DNA of 64,000 bases. It comes from JAAZPT01 sp034180455 (lineage in GTDB: Bacteria; Bacillota; Clostridia; Christensenellales; Aristaeellaceae). Position 1 is the stretch's first letter, and each line of letters starts with the position of its first letter. The notes beneath the pieces were generated by a model. It ran no database searches. It saw only the letters and a list, made by a program, of their open reading frames with translations, and was not told the origin of the DNA. Both the position numbers and the translations under genes were made by a program. The stretch covers positions 7,721 through 71,720 of the forward strand of contig JAXFOG010000017.1 of the NCBI GenBank assembly GCA_034180455.1. Direction: 5' to 3'. Shown in pieces: positions 9,191-17,766 of the stretch.

Positions 9191-9216
9191 CCTTTCTAAT
9201 ATAATTTCAATTTATA

Positions 9217-9245
9217 ATTTTAACATAAAACATTAAGACTTTCAA
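9217..9245 (-). promoter_or_regulatory. Candidate sigma-A promoter of rimO-pgsA-recA
   Basis: TTGAAA (9245-9240), 17 nt, TAAAAT (9222-9217) on the minus strand, inside the 56-nt gap after the CotH gene. Read-through from der-plsY-CotH is also possible because no terminator separates them. Confidence 0.6.
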
Positions 9246-9246
9246 T

Positions 9247-12200
9247 TTAGCTTGCATCTTCTGGCATAACTGGTCTTGGTCCAAAATATTCTAACATTTG
9301 CTGATCACTAAGTTTAAATTCTTCTTGAATATAACCCCATAAAATATAAGGACGCTTTTTTATAACGTTTCTTAATCTGTTTATTCTTACTTTCCAGTAG
9401 CTCATTGCGCCTTCTGGATTAGTGGGGGAGTCAAAGTTTATTGCCTTATCATTAAACTCTGCCCATCTATTAAAATGAAATACCATTTCAGGCTCTATTT
9501 CATCAATAAGTTTTTGAAGTTCATCAAGCATATATTCTGTTGTAAACTTTTTGAAAACTATGCCAAATCTCTGAAAAAATAGATCTCTCATTGAATCATT
9601 TTCAAGAAGTTTTCTGATAAGTATGTTTGGAATGTTCTGCTGTCCTGAACCACTTGGCTTAAGATAGCTTTTTGGACTATTGAAGTCAGAGTTGAATAGA
9701 CCGTAATCTATATCAAACAATATCCATCTCCACTTGCTTCCTTCTTCCTTTAGCTTGTAACATCTAGTATTACCTGGGTCTGAGTTACCATAGAACATCT
9801 CTATTGCCAGATAATCAAAATAGTTTATTACATCTATTCTATCTGTCAAATACTTTAGATCCTCTGGATTATCGCGAGTATTAAGTTTTTCTGCAGTTTT
9901 CTTAAGCTCTGTAAATTCGGCGTTACTACCATAGAAAGCTTTTCTATTGGCTTCTACAATATCCATGTTGTTTGCTTCTGAAAGTGGTAGACCCTCATGC
10001 GAAGCCACAAACCATCTGTCTACTCTCTCACGCAAGTTATAATGTCCCCAGTAATCTCCATTAATATACAATACTACTGGTCTTCCTGCCTGTATTAAAA
10101 CAGTTGTATCTAATTGATCTGCCATTGTTGCTTGGAAAAGATCTGCAAGTCTTGTCCATACATTATCATTACCACTATTGCGCAACACAAAAGATTTGTA
10201 TTGATCAAAATCCCTGTTTGGGAAAAGTTCAGACTCAAAATACTTTTTGCCATATTTGCTTTTACTTCTAAACTTAAGAGTTTTCTGAGGCATATCCAGA
10301 CTAAACTGTCCCTGCAAACCTGCCTCACAATCTTGATCTAGAATTTTGGTACCGTTTTTCTCAAATATTTCTACATGACAAGGTCTTCTTCTTTTGCCAT
10401 ATTCTCTATAAATCGTATTTTTAAATGGAATTCCTCCACTTTTATCAACGTTGGGCCCTGGTTGAAAAATACCATCCTCCATATTAAACAGCTCATGTGG
10501 ATCCATAGCTAAAGACACTATTGGTAAAGAATGATATAGATTCATCATATAACTTTGTGTAGTTATAGTGCTTGGATCCAATGATGGATGGAATGCTCTA
10601 GCCCTTAATACTGTTGGTTTGCTTATATTTATAGGACCTTCATATAGTGTGGAATTTTCATTTGGTATACTGCCATCCAATGTATAACGTACAGCAGTAT
10701 CAAGTGGAATATTTATTTCTACAGTAATTTGACCCTTGTATTCTCCTGATGGAATGCTAAAACTTGGAGGATCAGCAAACCCTAAGAATGGTTCGGAGTT
10801 TGGCATGGCAGGAGTAGCAGCTCTAAAGTAAGTAAATCCGTATCCAGCGTTTAGTCTGCCATATCCTATATCGGTAGGTATTGAAGGTATGGGAATTCTA
10901 TCTAGTACTCTTCCTTGAGAGTCACTAAAGCACATTGTTTCATTGCCGCTTTTAGACAGCTTAAAGTTAGTGTGCATTTCGTTTGGAGTGGAAAGCTCAG
11001 GTTTTCCATCAAGCAATACCAACAAATATTCACCAGGCCTTATAGTAGTTTTTGCTGGAAACTGCCATTTGCGTGGTCTTTCTATATTATCACTAAGCCC
11101 GTAACCACTTAGGTTTACGGGCTTATTACTTGTGTTTAACAACTCTACATAGTCTACTGTCAGTAGAGATTGACCTATCTGATATTTATCGTTTGAAGCA
11201 AGAGCTTCAGAAATTATTACTCCAGTAGGATTGTACTTTCTAAGCAACTTGTCTGAACTTAATTCGCCCTGCTTGTTGTTAGGACTTCCGGGAGTAGCTA
11301 TATTAAACAGCTGCCACTCACCATCGTCATTTAATCCATAACTAGTATCTGAGGGCACAATGTCTATTGTAACCCTATCAAGAAGTCGCCCTTTTGAATC
11401 GCTTAACACTATTGTTTCATGTTCAGCACTTAATTTGAAATTTGTATGGGGAAAGCTTTTACGAGGTCTGTCTTTACCACTACAGTAAATGATATAGTAA
11501 CCTCTTGGCTCTATCTCTGCATCAGCGGGGAATCTCCATTTAAGTGGTCTGTGTTCCTTGTCGCTTAAAGCAAAATTAGCAAGAGAAATAGGCTCATCAC
11601 TGTCATTATACAGCTCTATCCAATCTTGTAACTCATCATCTTCATCGCGTAAGCCACTTTTAGGATTTGGCATAATTTCATTTATACGAAGATGCTCTCC
11701 TCTTTTGCTATCTTCAGTTTTGTATGCAAGATATCCTTCTTCGGTATTATCGTATCCAGGTGAATATTGAGTAGTTAGAGAATATTTTCCATCTCCACCA
11801 AGCATATAGGCTTCATCTGCAGCCATAATAGGCAAGTTAAGAAAATCTACAACATACGCATTAGGATCAAATAAATATACGCTTTCTCCTAAGCTGGATA
11901 GTTTAAATTTAGCATGGAATATTCCTAGCTTTGCATCTACTTTGTTTTTGTTTGATGCAAAAACTACAACAAAGCTTTTTGCTTTGAGATTATAGTCTGG
12001 GAATAGAAATTTTATTCTGTCGCTTCTATCAGAAAGACCTACCCCTTTTAGATTTATATCTTCATCGCCAGAGTTATATATTTCTATGTAATCTTTATAT
12101 TCACCATTTTCATCAGGGACTGCAGCAGTGTTTACAGCCATTACTTCAGTTATAATTAAAGGACTGTATTTGCTATCTGGCTGCATTGATTTATTTTCTA

Positions 12201-12378
12201 CAAGGCCACCAAGAGTTTTTACGGCGCGCATTTGTTTGCCATGAGGAAATAATATATACATTAAAGCCAACAATGCTACGCAAGCTAAAATCAAGCCTAC
12301 AATATAGCCTTTGTTGTGAATTCTTATTGTACTTTCATTTTTTGATTTTGGTGCTTTTTTGTAAGGGGAATTCTGCAT
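9247..12378 (-). CDS. Membrane-anchored lamin-tail / CotH-kinase surface protein
   Basis: A 1043-residue protein, probably anchored by one N-terminal helix (residues about 28-47) with the rest outside. Domains read by eye: three lamin-tail (LTD) repeats at about 72-183, 231-370 and 391-533, each with EIYN/ELYN/ELLN and G-LSD motifs; a chitobiase-like beta domain around 545-610 (YTLDGSIPNENSTLYEGP); then a CotH-kinase domain from about 630, with NLRERVDRWF and the metal-binding-like DIDYGLF. CotH proteins phosphorylate spore-coat proteins in Bacillus; LTD domains occur in surface and secreted proteins. Its start overlaps the plsY stop (TAATG), so it is cotranscribed with der and plsY. The role here is unknown. 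Confidence 0.85.
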   Translation of the reverse strand: MQNSPYKKAPKSKNESTIRIHNKGYIVGLILACVALLALMYILFPHGKQMRAVKTLGGLVENKSMQPDSKYSPLIITEVMAVNTAAVPDENGEYKDYIEIYNSGDEDINLKGVGLSDRSDRIKFLFPDYNLKAKSFVVVFASNKNKVDAKLGIFHAKFKLSSLGESVYLFDPNAYVVDFLNLPIMAADEAYMLGGDGKYSLTTQYSPGYDNTEEGYLAYKTEDSKRGEHLRINEIMPNPKSGLRDEDDELQDWIELYNDSDEPISLANFALSDKEHRPLKWRFPADAEIEPRGYYIIYCSGKDRPRKSFPHTNFKLSAEHETIVLSDSKGRLLDRVTIDIVPSDTSYGLNDDGEWQLFNIATPGSPNNKQGELSSDKLLRKYNPTGVIISEALASNDKYQIGQSLLTVDYVELLNTSNKPVNLSGYGLSDNIERPRKWQFPAKTTIRPGEYLLVLLDGKPELSTPNEMHTNFKLSKSGNETMCFSDSQGRVLDRIPIPSIPTDIGYGRLNAGYGFTYFRAATPAMPNSEPFLGFADPPSFSIPSGEYKGQITVEINIPLDTAVRYTLDGSIPNENSTLYEGPINISKPTVLRARAFHPSLDPSTITTQSYMMNLYHSLPIVSLAMDPHELFNMEDGIFQPGPNVDKSGGIPFKNTIYREYGKRRRPCHVEIFEKNGTKILDQDCEAGLQGQFSLDMPQKTLKFRSKSKYGKKYFESELFPNRDFDQYKSFVLRNSGNDNVWTRLADLFQATMADQLDTTVLIQAGRPVVLYINGDYWGHYNLRERVDRWFVASHEGLPLSEANNMDIVEANRKAFYGSNAEFTELKKTAEKLNTRDNPEDLKYLTDRIDVINYFDYLAIEMFYGNSDPGNTRCYKLKEEGSKWRWILFDIDYGLFNSDFNSPKSYLKPSGSGQQNIPNILIRKLLENDSMRDLFFQRFGIVFKKFTTEYMLDELQKLIDEIEPEMVFHFNRWAEFNDKAINFDSPTNPEGAMSYWKVRINRLRNVIKKRPYILWGYIQEEFKLSDQQMLEYFGPRPVMPEDAS

Positions 12379-13007
12379 TACTTTTTCCTCTTTCCTAATT
12401 TATTTTCGCATCCGTTAAGGAGTCTTTGAATGTTTGTTCTATGTTTATAAATTACCATTATAAGAAGCGATAACGCCCAAACACAATAAAATATATTACT
12501 TGAGAAAAAACAAAAAATCATTATTGCAAAAGCGAGTAAAAAACTCATACTTCCAAGTGATACATATCTTGTGATTGCAATTACCAGTATAGCGATTGCA
12601 GATGATATTAGACCGTATATTGGGAATAAGTATAGGCATGCTGCTATGGATACTGCAACACCTTTTCCACCTCTAAATTCATAATATATAGGCCAGTTAT
12701 GCCCAATTACTGCAAGTAATCCAGCAACCATACTTCCTACAAAAGAAAGGGAGGGATCATACTGGGCCATAATTACTCCACCTAAAAAACAAGACAGAAA
12801 AGATTTGCATATATCAATCAAAAAAACAAGAAAACCTATTGGCAACCCCATTACACGCAAAGCATTTGTTGCTCCAGTACTTTTACTGCCATATTCTCTT
12901 ATATCAATATCTCCAACACGCTTTGCCAAAACTATACCTGGCGAAAACGAACCTATTAGATAGGCCACTACGGTTGTCAATACATACAACAAGTACATTT
13001 TGATCAT
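12378..13007 (-). CDS. plsY: Acyl-phosphate:glycerol-3-phosphate acyltransferase PlsY
   Basis: Membrane enzyme that acylates glycerol-3-phosphate using acyl-phosphate, the first step of phospholipid synthesis. Conserved blocks GSFSPGIVLAKRVG, GSKSTGATNALRVMG and GHNWPIYYEFRGGKGVA are present, with five or so helices. The start at ATG 13007 is chosen because AGAAAG lies upstream; a TTG at 13013 would overlap the der stop. Usual length (about 209). Downstream gene overlaps by one base. Confidence 0.95.
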   Translation of the reverse strand: MIKMYLLYVLTTVVAYLIGSFSPGIVLAKRVGDIDIREYGSKSTGATNALRVMGLPIGFLVFLIDICKSFLSCFLGGVIMAQYDPSLSFVGSMVAGLLAVIGHNWPIYYEFRGGKGVAVSIAACLYLFPIYGLISSAIAILVIAITRYVSLGSMSFLLAFAIMIFCFFSSNIFYCVWALSLLIMVIYKHRTNIQRLLNGCENKLGKRKK

Positions 13008-13009
13008 AA

Positions 13010-14332
13010 TCAATCTTTCTTCTCGCGAATGAGAATTTTTATTGGCGTTCCAGTAAGATCAACGGACTTTCTTATTTGATTTTCCAAAAATCTTTGATAA
13101 GAAAAGTGCATCAAATTTGCTTCGTTTACAAAAATTGCAAATGCAGGTGGGCAAGAAGAAACCTGAGTAGCATAGTAGATTTTTAGCCTTCTACCATTTA
13201 TTGCAGGAGCTTGCATTGCCATTTGAGCATCTTGCAATATTTCATTTAGAACTCCTGTGCTTATGCGTTTTTTACAATTTGACCATACATCTTGTACAGT
13301 AGATAATATTTTATCCATACGTTGACCACTCTTTGCAGAGATGAACAAAACAGGAGCATAACTCATAAATTTAAGACTATCCAAAACCTTGAGCCTATAA
13401 TTTTCAAGTGTACCAGTGTCTTTTTCAATGCTATCCCATTTATTTATGCATATTATTATGCCTTTACCTGCATCAAGTACAAGACCAGCAATTTTGCTAT
13501 CTTGCTCTGTAACACCATCATTTGCATCTATTACAAGTAGTGCCACATCACATCTATCAATAGCAGCAATCGCTCTTAGTACAGAATAACGCTCAAGAGA
13601 GGCTTCTTCAATCACGCTTTTCTTGCGTATACCAGCAGTATCTATAATCACATATTCGTTGCCTTCTGCATCAAATAGAGGACTGTCTATGGCATCTCTT
13701 GTAGTGCCTGCAATATCGCTTACCATTGTACGCTGATGGCCTAATAAATAATTTACTAAAGAGCTTTTACCTACATTTGGCTTGCCTACTACTGCTATAC
13801 AGCATTTTTCTGAGTCTAATGTTTCATCTTCAGCTTTCTCTGGCAAAATATCTACAATTGCTTGTAGTACATCACCAAGTCCAAGCATATTGGCAGCAGA
13901 AATAGATATTGGATCACCTAGCCCTAAATTGTAAAATTCATATACGCTATCTTCAAGTCCAATGTAATCCACTTTATTTACTACAAGTATTACAGGCTTT
14001 GTTGTTTTACGCAGCATATTTGCTACTTCATAATCGTCAGGAACAAGACCTTCTCTGGCATCAACAAAAAACAGTATTACATCTGCAGTATCTATTGCTA
14101 TTTGAGCCTGGTATCTAATTTGAGTAAGAATTACATCTTCGCTGCTCATATCAAGACCACCAGTGTCTATCATTGTAAACTCTCTGCCAGCCCACTCAGT
14201 ATCGCCATATATTCTGTCCCTGGTAACTCCTGGAATATTTTCCACAATAGATATTCTCTTTCCAAGAACTTTATTAAAAAATGAACTTTTGCCAACGTTG
14301 GGTCTGCCAACTACGGCAACCAAAGGTTTCAT
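13010..14332 (-). CDS. der: Ribosome-assembly GTPase Der (EngA)
   Basis: Two tandem GTPase domains plus a KH-like C-terminal domain, 440 residues, needed for 50S subunit maturation. P-loops GRPNVGKS (residues 9-16) and GKPNVGKS (183-190), DTGG/DTAG G3 motifs and NKVD/NKWD G4 motifs are all visible. First gene of der-plsY-CotH, with its own promoter. AAGGAG precedes the ATG. Confidence 0.98.
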   Translation of the reverse strand: MKPLVAVVGRPNVGKSSFFNKVLGKRISIVENIPGVTRDRIYGDTEWAGREFTMIDTGGLDMSSEDVILTQIRYQAQIAIDTADVILFFVDAREGLVPDDYEVANMLRKTTKPVILVVNKVDYIGLEDSVYEFYNLGLGDPISISAANMLGLGDVLQAIVDILPEKAEDETLDSEKCCIAVVGKPNVGKSSLVNYLLGHQRTMVSDIAGTTRDAIDSPLFDAEGNEYVIIDTAGIRKKSVIEEASLERYSVLRAIAAIDRCDVALLVIDANDGVTEQDSKIAGLVLDAGKGIIICINKWDSIEKDTGTLENYRLKVLDSLKFMSYAPVLFISAKSGQRMDKILSTVQDVWSNCKKRISTGVLNEILQDAQMAMQAPAINGRRLKIYYATQVSSCPPAFAIFVNEANLMHFSYQRFLENQIRKSVDLTGTPIKILIREKKD

Positions 14333-14384
14333 TACATACTCCTTTTTACTAAAAAATATCTTCGTATATTAGTCAGATAGAGTA

Positions 14385-14413
14385 ATTATAGAGTAAAAGA
14401 GTAAATTTTTCAA
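14385..14413 (-). promoter_or_regulatory. Sigma-A promoter of der operon
   Basis: Minus strand TTGAAA (14413-14408), 17 nt, TATAAT (14390-14385), about 50 nt before the der start. Confidence 0.8.
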
Positions 14414-14434
14414 TATAATGAAAATAACTGTAAC

Positions 14435-14458
14435 AAAAAAGAGACCTAAGTCTCTTTT
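14435..14458 (-). terminator. Terminator of the flavodoxin operon
   Basis: Stem AAAAGAGAC / GTCTCTTTT with a 4-nt loop directly after the flavodoxin stop, followed on the minus strand by a T-run. Confidence 0.9.
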
Positions 14459-14461
14459 GAA

Positions 14462-14887
14462 TCAACCTACTAATAACTTCGCTGCTGCAGATAGACTTTC
14501 AAGTGCTTGAGCATCTGGAGCCTCATAAGCCATAATTCCATCACATAAGAGGTTTGCACCATCGTCGTTGGCTTGACTCTGCCATAATCTCATCCATTCG
14601 CCATCATTCCACGAATATGATCCAAAAATAACTATTGGCTTTCCACTAAGCTTTGGCCTTATTGACTCATACATTGGAAGGAACTCTTCTTCTTCAAGCT
14701 CTTCATCTCCCATTGCTGGGCAACCGAAGGCAACGCTGTCATATTTATCAAATTCATCGGCATTAAACTCACTTGCTTGATAAAGCTGAACTTCTGCTCC
14801 AAGATCTTTGCAATCTTCTAAAAGAGCGTTTGCCATCTCTTCTGTATTACCTGTACCAGACCAATATACTATTGCTACTTTATTCAT
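14462..14887 (-). CDS. Flavodoxin
   Basis: Small FMN electron carrier, 141 residues. The FMN phosphate loop WSGTGNTEEMA (residues 8-18) and the second loop FGCPAMGDEELEEEEF are typical of clostridial flavodoxins. GGAGG lies 5 nt before the ATG at 14887; an upstream in-frame start at 14899 has no such site. It follows a DUF3793 gene and shares its promoter. Flavodoxins often replace ferredoxin when iron is scarce, which fits the DtxR-like operator in front of the pair. Confidence 0.93.
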   Translation of the reverse strand: MNKVAIVYWSGTGNTEEMANALLEDCKDLGAEVQLYQASEFNADEFDKYDSVAFGCPAMGDEELEEEEFLPMYESIRPKLSGKPIVIFGSYSWNDGEWMRLWQSQANDDGANLLCDGIMAYEAPDAQALESLSAAAKLLVG

Positions 14888-14905
14888 AAAAACCTCCAAT
14901 AAAAT

Positions 14906-15478
14906 TTATTTACAAGCTGATACCAGCTTTGTAAGCGTATAACCTTCTGCAAATTTTTTACAATATGCCTTCGTGCACAAATTAAATAATGCAAATTTTT
15001 CCTTAGCCTTGCTAGAATTGCTGTATGCCTTCCAGCACCCACACTCCAAATAGGAGCTTCCAGCATTTAAAATAAAAGCTTTCACATCTTCAAGAGGATA
15101 GCCTAGGAATATACCTATTTCATGAGGAAACACATCATTATTTAACCTTTCGGCAAGGCAACTAAGACAATTATCAACTGTATCGCATTTATATCCGTAT
15201 TCTTCAAGAAATTGAGCATTTAAACAATCGCTAATTTCAAGCTGTAATAGATCCTTTCTATATAAATAAATTAGAGAATAACTATCAGTATTTTTAAGTG
15301 CCTTCACAAATATTCCACTATTATTAAGGGCTTTGTTCCAATTTAAAACGCATTTTGATATATTACATTCTTTATTGTGGTGGCACGTAAACAAGCTGGA
15401 GGGCTTTATCCCAGCAAGTGTTGGAGAACAATGACGCACAATTAAATTATCATAATCTGATATGTCTGATTTATTCAT
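14906..15478 (-). CDS. DUF3793 family protein
   Basis: A 190-residue soluble protein rich in cysteine. Features of the family are CSPTLAGIKPSSLF near the N-terminus, YLYRKDLLQ, the hallmark FPHEIGIFLGYPLEDVKAF, and GCWKAY near the C-terminus. The function is not known; a link to iron homeostasis is suspected because family members sit beside flavodoxin or Feo genes. AAGGGG precedes the ATG. It is the first gene of a two-gene operon with flavodoxin. Confidence 0.85.
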   Translation of the reverse strand: MNKSDISDYDNLIVRHCSPTLAGIKPSSLFTCHHNKECNISKCVLNWNKALNNSGIFVKALKNTDSYSLIYLYRKDLLQLEISDCLNAQFLEEYGYKCDTVDNCLSCLAERLNNDVFPHEIGIFLGYPLEDVKAFILNAGSSYLECGCWKAYSNSSKAKEKFALFNLCTKAYCKKFAEGYTLTKLVSACK

Positions 15479-15533
15479 GATAAACCCCTTAAGAGAAAAA
15501 TAAACAAATGAAACATACTAACTGCATATAGTT

Positions 15534-15551
15534 AGTTAGTAAAAACTAACT
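15534..15551 (-). promoter_or_regulatory. DtxR/IdeR-like operator
   Basis: Palindrome AGTTAG-6 nt-CTAACT, with flanking TTAG extension, overlapping the expected transcription start of DUF3793-flavodoxin. A third GTTAGT half-site follows on the minus strand. It resembles the TTAGGTTAG/CTAACCTAA consensus of metal-dependent DtxR repressors. Regulator identity is inferred. Confidence 0.6.
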
Positions 15552-15556
15552 TCTAT

Positions 15557-15585
15557 AATATACAATAACTCCATTTAACTGTCAA
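15557..15585 (-). promoter_or_regulatory. Sigma-A promoter of DUF3793-flavodoxin
   Basis: Minus strand consensus TTGACA (15585-15580), 17 nt, TATATT (15562-15557). The operator palindrome lies immediately downstream, where a repressor would block initiation. Confidence 0.85.
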
Positions 15586-15606
15586 GCATGAAATTCACAA
15601 AGTTTT

Positions 15607-15635
15607 TTGAAAAAAATATATTAAAATGTTATTAT
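15607..15635 (+). promoter_or_regulatory. Sigma-A promoter of the YhcH gene
   Basis: TTGAAA (15607-15612), 17 nt, TATTAT (15630-15635), close upstream of the ribosome-binding site. Confidence 0.7.
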
Positions 15636-15658
15636 ATACTGAACGGAGGAAGTACATT

Positions 15659-16102
15659 ATGATACGTGATAGCATAGAAAATTTAAAAAAATATGAATAT
15701 ATATTTCCAGTAATTCCACAAGTATTAGAGTTTTTTAAACAAGAGAATATTAGCGATGGAATACATAATATATGTGACGGATGCTTTGTAAACGTGCAGA
15801 CATTTAATACAAAGCAAGAGGACGAGATTCTTTATGAATTACATAAGGATTATGCAGATATTCAGGTAATACTTGAAGGTAAAGAAAGACAATTCTGGAA
15901 TAAGGTTAGCAATTTAAAGATAAAGAAAGAATATGAGCCAGACGTGGCATTATATGTTTCTGATGCATGCAAATATTTGGAAGAAATATTGCTTGGAGTG
16001 GGGGACTTTGTAATTTATTTTCCAGGTGAAGCCCATGCTCCAGGATATTCGCAAAAAGAGAGCGCCAAGTGCAAACGTGCAATTGTCAAGATTAAGATGT
16101 AA
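15659..16102 (+). CDS. YhcH/YjgK/YiaL family cupin-fold protein
   Basis: 147-residue protein of the DUF386 family, a beta-sandwich fold that includes the small EbgC subunit of an E. coli beta-galactosidase and proteins near sialic-acid genes. Typical blocks are ELHKDYADIQVILEGKE, and VGDFVIYFPGEAHAPGY with His and Glu that likely bind metal. GGAGGA lies 8 nt before the ATG at 15659; an upstream in-frame codon lies in the promoter. It stands alone. The substrate is unknown; a sugar role is likely from the family. Confidence 0.85.
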   Translation: MIRDSIENLKKYEYIFPVIPQVLEFFKQENISDGIHNICDGCFVNVQTFNTKQEDEILYELHKDYADIQVILEGKERQFWNKVSNLKIKKEYEPDVALYVSDACKYLEEILLGVGDFVIYFPGEAHAPGYSQKESAKCKRAIVKIKM

Positions 16103-16174
16103 GTGGGTAAAATATTAAAAAATACTTAAAAATAGCTACAAAAGTGGGAAAATTTTTATAAAAAATTCATCTTA

Positions 16175-16203
16175 TTGACACAATGTGGTAAATATGTTAT
16201 ATT
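16175..16203 (+). promoter_or_regulatory. Sigma-A promoter of the MBL-fold gene
   Basis: Consensus TTGACA (16175-16180), 17 nt, TATATT (16198-16203). This promoter rules out the longest reading frame, which would begin inside the -35 box. Confidence 0.85.
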
Positions 16204-16243
16204 GATATGCAATAAACATACTCAGCGTATAGGAAGTGAGAGC

Positions 16244-17053
16244 ATGATAAATACATTAAGAGTTACATATCACTATAACAGTGGATTCAGCATACACTTG
16301 GGTGATGTGTTGCTAGTATTTGATTATTGGGAAGGTGGAGAAGATTCTGATTTAAATCCTGCAGCAAAGCTTAGTGCAGAGAGTCTTGCAACCTATAGAC
16401 GAATATATGTTTTTGTAAGTACTTCGCGACCAGATCATCTAGATAACAAAATCTATGAATGGCAGAAGCTTGGTAATGTTAGGTATATTACAAGCGACGA
16501 TGTTGAACTTCAACCTAATACTCAATTTATTCATCCTGGGCAGACAATCGATCTTGAAGAGGGATATAAGGTTACTGCATTCCCTTCTACTGATAAAGGC
16601 GTATCTCTTATTATTCAGTTAGAAAACTTTAGCATTTTTTATGCTGGCAATTATAATCTATGGCACTGGAGAGAGCAGGATAGTCTTGAACAAATAGAAA
16701 AAGCTCAGGACGATTTTAAAAGGATACTTACTAACCTTCAGGATAAAGAAGTCACAGTTGCGTTCTTTCCTCTAGATCCAAGGCAGGGATTATATTTTGA
16801 GGCCGGAGCTGTTCAATATATAATGAAGATACGACCAAAATTCTTTATTCCAATGCACTTTACATTTGATCCAGAGGTTGTTGGCACATTTGCAAGAGAT
16901 TATACCAATGATCACTCTAAAATAATTGCTATGGATGAACCAGGCTCAATTGTAAATATTGAAAAGCTAGACAATGGATATAGAGCTATAATGGTAGCAA
17001 CCAGCAATGATAAATTTTATTCCGAGATAGTACGTACAGACAGTTCTAACTAA
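16244..17053 (+). CDS. Divergent metallo-beta-lactamase-fold hydrolase
   Basis: 269-residue protein that resembles MBL-fold proteins: an initial beta strand pair (VTYHYNSGFSIHLGDVLLVFDYW), then STSRPDHLD where the family normally has HxHxDH, then PSTDKGVSLIIQLENFSIFYAGN and PMHF. Only the DH pair of the first metal motif survives, so metal binding may be altered or single-site. AGGAAG precedes the ATG at 16244. The gene has its own promoter and a terminator over its stop codon. No specific reaction can be assigned. Confidence 0.7.
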   Translation: MINTLRVTYHYNSGFSIHLGDVLLVFDYWEGGEDSDLNPAAKLSAESLATYRRIYVFVSTSRPDHLDNKIYEWQKLGNVRYITSDDVELQPNTQFIHPGQTIDLEEGYKVTAFPSTDKGVSLIIQLENFSIFYAGNYNLWHWREQDSLEQIEKAQDDFKRILTNLQDKEVTVAFFPLDPRQGLYFEAGAVQYIMKIRPKFFIPMHFTFDPEVVGTFARDYTNDHSKIIAMDEPGSIVNIEKLDNGYRAIMVATSNDKFYSEIVRTDSSN

Positions 17054-17069
17054 GGTTAGGACTGTTTTT
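17040..17069 (+). terminator. Terminator overlapping the MBL-gene stop codon
   Basis: ACAGTTCTAA pairs with TTAGGACTGT (one G-U) over a 6-nt loop, then TTTTTAAATTT. The left arm lies inside the last codons. Confidence 0.85.
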
Positions 17070-17127
17070 AAATTTACAAAAATCTTTAAATATGTTAATA
17101 TACTATAAAAATAATTTGGAGGATACA

Positions 17128-17763
17128 ATGAGTATTGCAAAAAAAATAGATCACACAATGCTTAAAGCAGATGCTAGCAAAGATGTGATTATTAGATACT
17201 GTGAAGAAGCTAAAAAGTATGGTTTTGCATCTGTATGTGTTAATTCATGCTTTGCAAAGTTGGTTACAGAGCATCTTAAGGGAAGCGACGTTCTTACATG
17301 CTGTGTGGTAGGTTTTCCATTAGGAGCTATGAGCACAAAGGCTAAGGCTTTTGAGGCAAAATGCGCTGTTGATGATGGTGCAAGTGAGGTAGACATGGTA
17401 ATCAACATATCTGCACTAAAAGACAAAGACTATGACCTTGTAAAGAATGATATAAAGGCAGTTGCTGATGCTGCTCATCCTGCTAAAGTTAAAGTAATTA
17501 TTGAAACATGCTTGCTAACTGACGAAGAAAAGGTAAAAGCTTGCCAACTAAGCGTAGAAGCAGGAGCAGCATTTGTAAAAACTTCTACTGGTTTTTCAAC
17601 AGGTGGGGCAACAGTAGAGGATGTGGCTCTTATGCGTAAGACTGTTGGCAGTAGCTGTATGGTGAAAGCAAGTGGAGGAATAAGGACTCCAGAACAAGCT
17701 AAGGCAATGCTGGATGCAGGGGCAGATCGTATTGGAGCAGGCAACGGAGTTGTTTTACTGTAA
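17128..17763 (+). CDS. deoC: Deoxyribose-phosphate aldolase
   Basis: Cleaves 2-deoxyribose-5-phosphate to glyceraldehyde-3-phosphate and acetaldehyde in deoxynucleoside catabolism. 211 residues, normal length. The Schiff-base Lys is K151 in FVKTSTGFS, with Asp89 in DMVIN and Lys180 in VKASGGIRT. The ATG at 17128 is preceded by GGAGG; the longer in-frame start at 17092 is not supported. The EamA gene follows after 3 nt. Confidence 0.97.
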   Translation: MSIAKKIDHTMLKADASKDVIIRYCEEAKKYGFASVCVNSCFAKLVTEHLKGSDVLTCCVVGFPLGAMSTKAKAFEAKCAVDDGASEVDMVINISALKDKDYDLVKNDIKAVADAAHPAKVKVIIETCLLTDEEKVKACQLSVEAGAAFVKTSTGFSTGGATVEDVALMRKTVGSSCMVKASGGIRTPEQAKAMLDAGADRIGAGNGVVLL

Positions 17764-17766
17764 CTA

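Noticed and set aside
14884..15066. Open frame of 60 codons on the minus strand inside the DUF3793 gene
   Set aside because: It lies in another frame of a clear gene, has no ribosome-binding site and odd composition.
15659..16102. YhcH protein as part of the lac system
   Set aside because: It is 11 kb away with its own promoter; only family similarity to EbgC suggests a link.
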